Under the pieces are notes generated by a model. It did no database searches. It was not told where the DNA came from and saw nothing but the letters and a program-made list of their open reading frames with translations. 14,505 nucleotides of DNA from CAG-826 sp964654155 (GTDB taxonomy: Bacteria; Bacillota_I; Bacilli_A; RFN20; CAG-826): the NCBI GenBank assembly GCA_964654155.1, contig CAZZGL010000031.1, forward strand, positions 1 to 14,505, read 5' to 3'. The position numbers and the translations under genes are program-made. The stretch's first letter is position 1. Each line of letters opens with the position of its first letter. Shown here piece after piece: positions 8,211 through 14,505 of the stretch.

Positions 8211-10694
8211 AAAAAACGTAATTTAATTATTTTATTGTTGATGCCATTTATTATTTCTTTATTTGGTTTAACATCGATTAATATGACATTTAATATCTTT
8301 GATAACGATATTATTGATATTGAATGGGATTATGATGATGTTCAAGGATTTAAGGTTAGTGAAGATAAGACTTATCCTTTAAAAGCTAAAGCTATTAGTG
8401 ATTCTAAATATCCTTCTAAGGCTAATGGTCTTAAGTGGTCATTAAAGAATAAAGATGGAAGCGATAATGAATACGCAAGTATAAATGTTGATGAATCAAC
8501 AAGAAGTTATTATTTGTCGGCGATTAGTGAAGGCGAAGTTATTATTACTTGCTCAAATGAAAAAGGTAATGTTTCGCGTTCAATGACTGGAATTATTTAT
8601 GAAAATGGTTTTGTGGCGATGAATCCAGTTGTTGGTAGTTCACAAAACAATGTTAGTGAAAGATTATATTATGGTCAATATGATTTAGATGAAAATGGTC
8701 AAGAAATTAAGGCTTCTTTAATTGAATTTAATATTTCTTTATCAGATGAAATGTTTAGAGATTCAATCGTGGTTAATTATAGTAAAGATATAATCGATTG
8801 TTCTTTAAGTGCTGATAACAAATCATTAACTATGAATATTAAGAATTATGGAGATGCTTATATTTCTTTATCATCTGTTAGTGAAGTTAAGGAATACTTA
8901 TTTGAATTTACTATCGTTAAAGATGGAATTAATGTTTATGATTATGATGATTTATTATATTGTACGAATAGATCAGATGATGGTAAAATCGTTGTTTTAA
9001 GGAAATCATTTGATTCAGTTAAGAATACTTATGTTACTAATGGTAATGGAGAAGTTAAATTAACTGATGGTGAGCCAGAATTAAAACAAAGTAATACGAC
9101 GCTTTTTGGGCACTGTGTATTTGATATAAATGGTAAGTATTCATTTACATTTGCTAACGAAGTATATTCGTTTGATACCACTTATAATGATGAATATATT
9201 AATCAATGGAATGAATTTGTGGAGAGTAATAGTAAATTAGGTTATTCTAAAGTTTCTAAAAAAGTTAATGCCGGACTTCATGTTCAAAAGGATTTTTATG
9301 GAAATGGATATACACTTAATTTACATAATTTAACTTATCCTTATAGTGAACAAACTGTTGATGGAAATATTGTTCCTTATTTAGGTGTTGATAATATTTT
9401 TAGAGGACCATTACCATTTTATACATTAGGTGATCCTAATGGAACTCCATTAGTGACCGCTTATGGACAAGATAATATTGGTATGTATGTCGAAGGTAAT
9501 GATATTACAGTTAATGATCTTGTCTTACGTAATTGTGATTTTGGTAATAATTTAGCTAATTTAGATTATACCGGTACAGTAATTGAAGTTAGAGGTAATA
9601 ATATTACTTTAATGAATTCAAGATTTAGCAATGGTAAAAATGTCTTAAGAAGTTTTTCTTCAAAAAATGTATTAATTGACAATTGTATGTTTAGTTATTC
9701 TCGTAATTTCTTAATTACTACAGGAAGTAATGAATATATACCTGTTAATGAAAAGACGTCTAAAGAATATTATAATTCTGATGGAACTAAACAAAATTAT
9801 ACAATTGATAAATATCTTTCTATTGATGAAAACAATCAAGGAGAAGGCGATAAGATATTAAATGGCTTTCTTTTTGGAGGATTAGACAATTCTACAGATA
9901 GTGATATAATAAAAGAGAGCGTTACTTCTCTTCAACAAGGATTAGATGATAATAGTGTTGAAGAGAAGTATGATGGAGATATGACTATTAATGATAGTTA
10001 TTTCTATAAAAGCGGTATTGCTTCCATTGCTCTTGAGACAGCATTTAATGGACCTTATTTATATAGTAATTCACCATCAATAATAGGACAAATATTTGGA
10101 TTATTAAATGATGATAAAACTAGTAAACCATTAGTGCCATATTCCGCGAAGAATGTTTCAGGAACTTCTTATCCGGTAAAAGTTAATTTAACTGGTAATA
10201 CGACATTCTTTGATTATAAGGAAATTGGAAAGATTGATTTATCAGGATTAATTGCTGAGAATATCTCTACATTTGCCACTGGAGCAGCGGGAGATTTAGG
10301 CATAAGTGGTGAGATTAATAGAAAGATTACCATTGATGATATTTTCCCAATTAATAATTTGTTAAGTAAACAAGCGGGTAATTATTTAACTGCAGGACAA
10401 ATTAATATTCCAATCGCGTATTATGGAGGAGGATTAAATCTTTCAACAGTGGATACAAGCTTATTGGATACACAATTTAAAGATACGATAGAAACAAATT
10501 TGTTTGAAGAGTTCTTAAATTTACCAACTAATGGTAGTATGATGACTCTTATGAAGTATATGATGCAAAAATGTGTTACAGTTGTTACAGGATTTCATCC
10601 ATTTAAATTTTCTTTGATTCAAGGAAATGCTGATGATGTAAATCTAGCTCCATCTATTGAGTTATTAAAAGACAACGCTAAAGGAGGAAATTAA
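8208..10694 (+). CDS. Large exported protein with Ig-like N-terminus and beta-helix-like centre
   Basis: This 828-residue protein starts with MKKR and a hydrophobic helix (residues 5-24), which is a signal peptide or an N-terminal anchor. No lipobox or LPXTG sorting signal is seen. Residues about 55-128 resemble a bacterial Ig-like (Big_2) domain, with the LKWSLKNKDG, YLSAISEGEVIIT and NEKGN pieces in the expected order. A second beta-rich domain may cover 165-235. From about 360 to 510 there is a run of short strand-turn repeats (YGNGYTLNLHNL, VEGNDITVNDLVLRNCDF, VRGNNITLMNSRF, SSKNVLIDNCMF) that look like rungs of a right-handed parallel beta-helix, the fold of many adhesins and polysaccharide-active proteins. 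The C-terminal 300 residues are not recognised. No catalytic residues could be assigned. A surface adhesin or scaffold is the likeliest role, and its coupling to the permease gene suggests a functional link. Confidence 0.72.
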   Translation: MKKRNLIILLLMPFIISLFGLTSINMTFNIFDNDIIDIEWDYDDVQGFKVSEDKTYPLKAKAISDSKYPSKANGLKWSLKNKDGSDNEYASINVDESTRSYYLSAISEGEVIITCSNEKGNVSRSMTGIIYENGFVAMNPVVGSSQNNVSERLYYGQYDLDENGQEIKASLIEFNISLSDEMFRDSIVVNYSKDIIDCSLSADNKSLTMNIKNYGDAYISLSSVSEVKEYLFEFTIVKDGINVYDYDDLLYCTNRSDDGKIVVLRKSFDSVKNTYVTNGNGEVKLTDGEPELKQSNTTLFGHCVFDINGKYSFTFANEVYSFDTTYNDEYINQWNEFVESNSKLGYSKVSKKVNAGLHVQKDFYGNGYTLNLHNLTYPYSEQTVDGNIVPYLGVDNIFRGPLPFYTLGDPNGTPLVTAYGQDNIGMYVEGNDITVNDLVLRNCDFGNNLANLDYTGTVIEVRGNNITLMNSRFSNGKNVLRSFSSKNVLIDNCMFSYSRNFLITTGSNEYIPVNEKTSKEYYNSDGTKQNYTIDKYLSIDENNQGEGDKILNGFLFGGLDNSTDSDIIKESVTSLQQGLDDNSVEEKYDGDMTINDSYFYKSGIASIALETAFNGPYLYSNSPSIIGQIFGLLNDDKTSKPLVPYSAKNVSGTSYPVKVNLTGNTTFFDYKEIGKIDLSGLIAENISTFATGAAGDLGISGEINRKITIDDIFPINNLLSKQAGNYLTAGQINIPIAYYGGGLNLSTVDTSLLDTQFKDTIETNLFEEFLNLPTNGSMMTLMKYMMQKCVTVVTGFHPFKFSLIQGNADDVNLAPSIELLKDNAKGGN
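10680..10686 (+). promoter_or_regulatory. Ribosome binding site of the lipoprotein gene
   Basis: AAAGGAGG spans the end of the beta-helix gene and lies about 9 bases before ATG 10696. Only one base separates the upstream TAA from this ATG, so the two are probably translated together. Confidence 0.75.
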
Positions 10695-10695
10695 T

Positions 10696-11817
10696 ATGTT
10701 AAAGAAAATTAAAAAAGCCCTGATTTTAGGTATGATACCTCTTTCGATATCATTCTTATCTTCTTGTTCATTCTTTAATACTGGAGAAAAAGGATATTTA
10801 ATTAAATCCATTGAAGCGGAAGAGTGTGATGATGGTAGCACAAAGGTAACAATTACTTATGATGATGAAGAACAAGAACCTGTTATCTTCTATGTTCCTA
10901 AAGGTGAAAAAGGAATAGATGGTGAAACTGGAAACGGAATTGCTGCGATTACAAATAAAGGAACTGATGAAAGTGGTTCAAAAACCATTATGGAAATCAC
11001 CTATACTGATACCACAATGGAACCAACATTATTTGAAGTTCCTAACGGCGTGTCAGTGAAATCGATGGAAAGTGAATATGATGAAAGAACTGGATTAGTA
11101 ACTGTAACTATTTATTTAACTAATGGTAAGTATTTAGAATTTAAATTACCTAGAGGTAAAGATGGTGATGAAGGAAATGGTATTATTGGATACTCAGTTG
11201 TAACTAATGAAGATAAGAGTGTTGATATTACATTTGATTTTACATATACTAGCCCTTTAACGGTTCATATTCCTGCACCACAAAAAGGTGATGATGGAAG
11301 AGGAATTACTTCGATGGTTTCTAAAGAAACCGAAGATAAATATATTATCGAAGTTAATTATACAGATGGTACTTCAGAAACATTAGAATTTACTAGACCT
11401 GCTGATCCCGCAACATGGTTAAAGGGGCAAGGAGCACCAGATAATAGTTTAGGAAAAAATGGTGATTTCTACTTTGATACATATGGATTGAAGATTTATA
11501 GTAAATCTAATGGAAGGTGGAGCCTTGTTCAAGCTTTCTCTGATTATTATGAACTTGAACATGAAATTACTTTTGATTTAAATGTTCGTGATGGTTCGGC
11601 TAGATTTACTGAGTCTAATTTACCTGATTCTTATTATATCGATAGAGGCTCTTATTTCGCCGCTTCTGGATATTCTATTCCTATTCCTATTCGCGATGGT
11701 TATGAGTTCGCAGGTTGGTTTACTGCTAGAAACCCTGGTCCTACTAATGGCGCATTCACCGATTTGACCCCTGTCTTTAGTGATTTGACTTTATATGCTA
11801 AATGGATTGTATTATAA
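10696..11817 (+). CDS. Surface lipoprotein with five short beta repeats and a Listeria-Bacteroides repeat
   Basis: This 373-residue protein has a lipoprotein signal: a basic start (MLKKIKK), a hydrophobic core and lipobox LSSC with Cys24, so it should be anchored to the outer face of the membrane. Residues 33-234 hold about five degenerate units of roughly 40 residues, each with a V-x-I-x-Y strand, a strand ending in -VP or -LP, and a Gly/Asp turn (GEKGIDGETG, RGKDGDEG, KGDDGRG). A short module at 241-280 (GQGAPDNSLGKNGDFYFDT, then KSNGRW) is common in bacterial and phage surface proteins. The C-terminus (about 288-371) ends in GYEFAGWF...LYAKW, matching the InlB B-type or Listeria-Bacteroides (Flg_new) repeat, an adhesin module. 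A surface adhesion or scaffold role is inferred. The Gly-rich turns look slightly collagen-like but lack long Gly-X-Y runs. Confidence 0.83.
   Translation: MLKKIKKALILGMIPLSISFLSSCSFFNTGEKGYLIKSIEAEECDDGSTKVTITYDDEEQEPVIFYVPKGEKGIDGETGNGIAAITNKGTDESGSKTIMEITYTDTTMEPTLFEVPNGVSVKSMESEYDERTGLVTVTIYLTNGKYLEFKLPRGKDGDEGNGIIGYSVVTNEDKSVDITFDFTYTSPLTVHIPAPQKGDDGRGITSMVSKETEDKYIIEVNYTDGTSETLEFTRPADPATWLKGQGAPDNSLGKNGDFYFDTYGLKIYSKSNGRWSLVQAFSDYYELEHEITFDLNVRDGSARFTESNLPDSYYIDRGSYFAASGYSIPIPIRDGYEFAGWFTARNPGPTNGAFTDLTPVFSDLTLYAKWIVL
10792..11397 (+). repeat. Five degenerate ~40-codon repeats within the lipoprotein gene
   Basis: The units cover about residues 33-79, 80-117, 118-160, 161-200 and 201-234. 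Each begins with a Gly-Ile/Ile-Lys/Val-Lys strand, has a central Y-x-D/T strand and ends with a proline-containing strand plus a charged Gly turn. Conservation is at protein level only, so the repeats are old rather than slippage products. Confidence 0.6.
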
Positions 11818-11822
11818 GGAGG
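11816..11822 (+). promoter_or_regulatory. Ribosome binding site that sets the start at 11832
   Basis: AAGGAGG overlaps the stop of the lipoprotein gene and lies 9 bases before ATG 11832. An in-frame ATG at 11802 is upstream of this site and would add ten residues inside the neighbour's coding sequence, so 11832 is preferred. Confidence 0.85.
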
Positions 11823-11831
11823 AAATTTACA

Positions 11832-12482
11832 ATGAAAAAGCATTTTATATTTTTGACTTCTGTTTTGGCTACGACTGTTTTATCTAGTATTGGTTTTGCT
11901 ACTTGGATTATTACTGGTAATTCTGAAGTAAATGCTGGTGGTAATGCTGTTGTTGATGATATTTCTGATAGTAGATTAGGTATTACTTATGAATGGGCTA
12001 ATGGCACAGAATCTGATAAAAAAACTACTTCATTTATTTTTGGTTGGAATGGTACTGTTAACGCTAGCGATTGGTTAATTAATAAAACTAATGAAACAAA
12101 AGAAAAATTAAGTGATACTTTAAATATTACTATTAGTAATGTTAATTATTTAGAAAAATTGGAATTTGATTTAACTACAGATGGAGGAAAATGGAAAGAC
12201 GCTGCTAGCGCTAACTATGTTGTAGCACCTACATTAACTTTTGATACAAATAAATTAGTAAAAAAAGATGATGGCAATGGCACTTATGCATTAGATGTTA
12301 AATTTAGCTGGGGAACAGCATTTAACAGTAAAAACCCTTATATTTTTTATAATAGTGAAGATTTTGGCAATGATATCGCAAATGAAGCTAAAACACATAT
12401 TAATAATTTAAAAGAGTATCTTACTGATGTTAAATTTATTTTAACAATCAAAGCTACAGCAAAGGCTAATACAACAGCGTAA
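11832..12482 (+). CDS. Exported protein with SipW-type signal (FxWG/NP family)
   Basis: This is a 216-residue protein with the start fixed by AAGGAGG at 11816-11822. The signal is MKKHF followed by a hydrophobic core ending LSSIGFATWIITGN (about 17-30), clearly related to the GFAAW signals of the first two genes. The acidic VDDIS segment follows. The C-terminal motif FSWG (158-161) with NP at 168-169 and an aromatic-rich IFYN is the same as in those genes, and the last strand is VKFILTIKATA. This makes it a third clear paralogue at the far end of the locus and another likely substrate of the SipW-like peptidase. An early FGWNG (70-74) may be a second copy of the aromatic motif. I infer a secreted surface or fibre subunit; no enzymatic motif is seen. 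Confidence 0.82.
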   Translation: MKKHFIFLTSVLATTVLSSIGFATWIITGNSEVNAGGNAVVDDISDSRLGITYEWANGTESDKKTTSFIFGWNGTVNASDWLINKTNETKEKLSDTLNITISNVNYLEKLEFDLTTDGGKWKDAASANYVVAPTLTFDTNKLVKKDDGNGTYALDVKFSWGTAFNSKNPYIFYNSEDFGNDIANEAKTHINNLKEYLTDVKFILTIKATAKANTTA

Positions 12483-12537
12483 TAGAATATATTTATTTTT
12501 GATTTTTTTACACTTACTTTGAAAGGAGGGTTCGCCG
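12483..12537 (+). other. Short AT-rich intergenic gap with ribosome binding site
   Basis: The gap is 55 bases. TGAAAGGAGG at 12520-12529 is the ribosome binding site for ATG 12538. The T-rich run before it has no GC stem, so it is not a convincing terminator. Confidence 0.6.
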
Positions 12538-12900
12538 ATGAATAAAAACATTTTCTTATATTTGATGATTTTTTCTTCGCTTTCTTTATTTTCTATCGGT
12601 TTTTCCTCTTGGCAAATTATTGATCAAAACACAGAAAAATCCAATTCTGTAGTAATTGATGATGTTATCGCTGATGAAATTTTTGATATTTCGGATATTG
12701 GAATAACAGCTAGCTCAGAAATTGGTAAATTTACATATTACATTGATTCTACTAATGAAGATAAACAATATTACTTTTCATCAACAAATTTAACTTTCAA
12801 TATTGTAGCGGATAAAACTAAAATGGAAGAATTAGAATATGATGATGAAAAACTATATTATTTAGAACTTGAAGTCTTTTATTATGATAATAATGGATGA
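12538..12900 (+). pseudogene. Truncated copy of the downstream SipW-signal gene
   Basis: This encodes 120 residues, with ATG 12538 behind a strong AAGGAGG site. The N-terminus (MNKN, hydrophobic core, FSIGFSSWQII at about 18-28) and the block VIADEIFDISDIGI (43-56) match the next gene almost residue for residue. The match continues to YYLELEVFYYDNNG and then stops at TGA. The neighbour continues for about 125 more residues, including the C-terminal strand region. The 108 bases after the stop contain no such sequence in any frame, so this is a deletion rather than a simple frameshift. It could still give a short exported protein, since the signal and translation start are intact. It is the only gene in the window ending in TGA. 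I call it a pseudogene with moderate confidence; a functional short variant is possible. Confidence 0.6.
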
Positions 12901-13008
12901 TGTGTGTAACATTTTTTTACTATTTAAGCTTCTTTAAAGTTGTAGTTAAATCCATACATTTTTATTATATTTAACTTTTACAATTATTCCTGAAAGGAGG
13001 TACCGTGA
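12901..13008 (+). other. Intergenic region between the duplicated genes
   Basis: This AT-rich stretch of 108 bases is the largest gap in the window. It holds AAAGGAGG (12993-13000) for the next gene. An 8-bp inverted repeat (12944-12951 with 12969-12976) is AT-only with a 17-base loop, so it is a poor terminator candidate. Confidence 0.5.
12940..12968 (+). promoter_or_regulatory. Possible weak sigma-A-type promoter
   Basis: TTGTAG (12940-12945) and TATTAT (12963-12968) are separated by 17 bases and lie about 40 bases upstream of ATG 13009. Such matches arise easily in AT-rich DNA, so this is only a candidate. Confidence 0.2.
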
Positions 13009-13731
13009 ATGAATAAAAAAATTATTTCTTATTTGATGATTTTTTCTACGCTTTCTTTATTCTCTCTAGGTTTCTCCTCTTGGCAGATTGTCACCAAAGA
13101 TGAATCTATTTCACCTTCGATTGATGGGGTTATTGCTGATGATATTTTTCATATTTCGGATGTAGGTGTATCTGTTGATTATGAAAAATATCCAGTTGAA
13201 AGTTTTTCTATTTATACAGAAGATGGGAATAAAGCTCTATATTCTTCAGATATTTTATTCACATTCATAGTGCAGAAAGATGTGATTGAAGATTATCCTT
13301 GTGATTATATAAAAGCATACTATTTGCAAGTTGATATGTATTATGATTATAATTCAAATTCAACTGATAAAATAGATATTTTCACATCTGAAGATTTAAT
13401 TCAACAACCAAGTTATGCTTCTATTTATTTAAAAAACAATTCTAGTGCAAAATTTGAAACTGAAATTTTAAAAAATGATAAATATTTAGTGGAGTATAAA
13501 GACAATTCAAATTCTACTTATTATAGATATTCAATTACAACTTGTATTCCAATCAATTCATCAGATGAAAGTAGTATAAATAACATAGTTAAAAGAGATA
13601 ATTACTCGAATTCAGTTCCAGTTATTGTAAAGTATAGTTTCTTTAATCCAACTAATTACTTTATTGATAACTTAGATATATTAAAAAATATACAAATAAA
13701 ATTTATTTTATCTTTAAAAGAAAAAAACTAA
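13009..13731 (+). CDS. Exported protein with SipW-type signal (full-length copy)
   Basis: This 240-residue protein starts at ATG 13009, eight bases after AAAGGAGG. The signal core ends LFSLGFSSWQIVTK (about 17-30), a variant of the GFAAW signals earlier in the locus. The mature protein is acidic, Tyr- and Ser-rich and predicted beta-rich. The FxWG motif is not conserved. A degenerate equivalent may be YSFFNPTNYFID near residue 210, followed by a terminal strand IQIKFILSLK like that of the other family members. It is the intact partner of the truncated gene before it. No enzymatic motif is seen. A role as a secreted surface or matrix component, matured by the SipW-like peptidase, is inferred from the signal and the context. 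Confidence 0.75.
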   Translation: MNKKIISYLMIFSTLSLFSLGFSSWQIVTKDESISPSIDGVIADDIFHISDVGVSVDYEKYPVESFSIYTEDGNKALYSSDILFTFIVQKDVIEDYPCDYIKAYYLQVDMYYDYNSNSTDKIDIFTSEDLIQQPSYASIYLKNNSSAKFETEILKNDKYLVEYKDNSNSTYYRYSITTCIPINSSDESSINNIVKRDNYSNSVPVIVKYSFFNPTNYFIDNLDILKNIQIKFILSLKEKN

Positions 13732-13747
13732 TTAAAGGAGAATACTT

Positions 13748-14505
13748 ATGAAACATATAAAAATAAAGCATAAATACATTATATTTATATTATCTGCGCT
13801 ATTTTTGGTATTCTCTATTATTAGCACTGAAGCAACGTGGTTTATTAAAACATATTCTGATTCAAATCAAAATTTAGTTAATGATGAAGACTCAAAAGGA
13901 ACATCATATTGTAATGTTTATATTAAGTATGTTACTACGGAAATTGGTGAGGAATCTGAATTAGAATGGCCTTCTACTCCAGATGAAAGTAAAAAACAAA
14001 AGTTTTATCTTGATAATTTAACTGAATATCTAAATTGTGGTTACAAAAAAGGAGATCAAATTGGAAATTATTATTTTGCAAATAGTTCAATAAACAACGG
14101 ATACATAACTAAGACATATAAACGAAAAGTATTTATTGGAAAAGAAAAAGGGTGGGAAAATATTAGTCGCAAGTATTATTATTATTATGTTATAGAAACA
14201 ACAACAACTCAAACAGATATTTCGAGAGTTAAAAGTGATGTTGTTGAAAAAGAGTATTTTATAAAAAGCGGTAGCAGATTAAATAAACCTTCTTTAACAC
14301 GAGAACAAGATAGCTACCACTATGTTTTTATGGGGTATTTAAAAGGGAATTCTGATGGTTCAAAAGTAATTGATGAATCTTTTGATTTTAATGAACCAAT
14401 TACAAAAGATACATATATATTTGCAGAATGGGTTCAAATAGTTGAAGATTTTAATGATAGTAAAGAACATGCATTGACTAATTATATTAATAGCTTAACT
14501 ACAAA
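13748..14505 (+). CDS. Exported protein with SipW-like signal and Listeria-Bacteroides repeat, 3' end cut by window edge
   Basis: The frame is open from ATG 13748 to the window end with no stop (252 full codons). AAAGGAG at 13734-13740 is the ribosome binding site, 17 bases or fewer from the preceding stop. The N-terminus is basic (KHIKIKHK), followed by a hydrophobic core ending FSIISTEATWFIKT (about residues 22-35), which keeps the Trp of the other SipW-type signals but has STEATW instead of GFAAW. Residues about 165-228 (KSGSRLNKPS, then YVFMGYLKG, then TYIFAEW) match the Listeria-Bacteroides (Flg_new) repeat also found at the end of the lipoprotein. It therefore links the SipW-signal group with an adhesin-type module. 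Function beyond a surface role is unknown, and the remaining C-terminus lies outside the window. Confidence 0.78.
   Translation, partial: MKHIKIKHKYIIFILSALFLVFSIISTEATWFIKTYSDSNQNLVNDEDSKGTSYCNVYIKYVTTEIGEESELEWPSTPDESKKQKFYLDNLTEYLNCGYKKGDQIGNYYFANSSINNGYITKTYKRKVFIGKEKGWENISRKYYYYYVIETTTTQTDISRVKSDVVEKEYFIKSGSRLNKPSLTREQDSYHYVFMGYLKGNSDGSKVIDESFDFNEPITKDTYIFAEWVQIVEDFNDSKEHALTNYINSLTT

Larger units (their letters stand above)
12520..13368 (+). repeat. Tandem partial gene duplication
   Basis: Bases 12520-12900 and 12991 to about 13368 are diverged direct copies that include the ribosome binding site (TGAAAGGAGG in both) and the 5' half of the coding sequence. Over the first 81 coding bases I count about 70 identical positions. 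Similarity weakens further in but remains clear in protein. Confidence 0.7.

Noticed and set aside
10792..11397. Collagen-like protein
   Set aside because: Gly-rich turns such as GEKGIDGETG are short and isolated; there is no sustained Gly-X-Y tract.
11802..11831. Upstream ATG for the exported protein at 11832
   Set aside because: It lies inside the lipoprotein gene, before the AAGGAGG site, and would add a non-signal-like extension.
12944..12976. Intrinsic terminator between the duplicated genes
   Set aside because: The 8-bp stem is nearly all A/T with a 17-base loop, so it would be unstable.
12901..13008. Frameshifted remainder of the truncated gene
   Set aside because: None of the three forward frames here resembles the C-terminal half of the intact neighbour, and the space is too short for it.
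1..14505. CRISPR array, tRNA, rRNA, insertion sequence or phage genes
   Set aside because: No regularly spaced repeats, tRNA-like cloverleaf, transposase or inverted-repeat ends were seen.

Overview
The window is AT-rich (roughly 30% GC by eye) and every gene reads on the + strand. It looks like one long envelope and export locus of a low-GC member of the Bacillota. Signs for this are strong AAGGAGG-type ribosome binding sites, A/T-ending codons, SipW-type signal peptides and a lipobox lipoprotein. An uncultured Bacilli, Erysipelotrichales or Mollicutes-related gut lineage would fit, but the sequence alone does not fix the taxon. The standard genetic code works throughout.

Layout. (1) 1-1704: two related secreted proteins with SipW-dependent-type signals; the first is cut by the left edge. 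(2) 1723-2703: a SipW-like, ER-type (Ser/His) signal peptidase, the likely processing enzyme for these signals. (3) 2724-5854: a membrane-anchored McrB-like AAA+ ATPase, followed by a soluble protein that resembles the McrC-associated DUF2357 group and ends in a zinc ribbon. (4) 5855-8208: an ABC ATPase and its multi-spanning permease. (5) 8208-11817: a large exported beta-helix-like protein whose start overlaps the permease stop, then a repeat-containing surface lipoprotein. (6) 11832-14505: four more small exported proteins with SipW-type or related signals. One is a truncated tandem copy of its neighbour, and the last runs off the right edge.

Gaps between genes are mostly 0-20 bp, and several starts touch or overlap the preceding stop, so most of the window is probably co-transcribed. 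The largest gap is 108 bp (12901-13008). No tRNA, rRNA, CRISPR array, insertion sequence or convincing terminator was seen.

Working model (inference): the peptidase matures a set of TasA/camelysin-like surface or fibre subunits. The ABC exporter and the membrane-bound AAA+ protein with its partner would energise or control export or assembly. The beta-helix protein and lipoprotein would be surface components. Pairing an McrBC-like ATPase module with a SipW fibre-type locus is the most unusual feature. I know of no described system with this composition, but I could not search.
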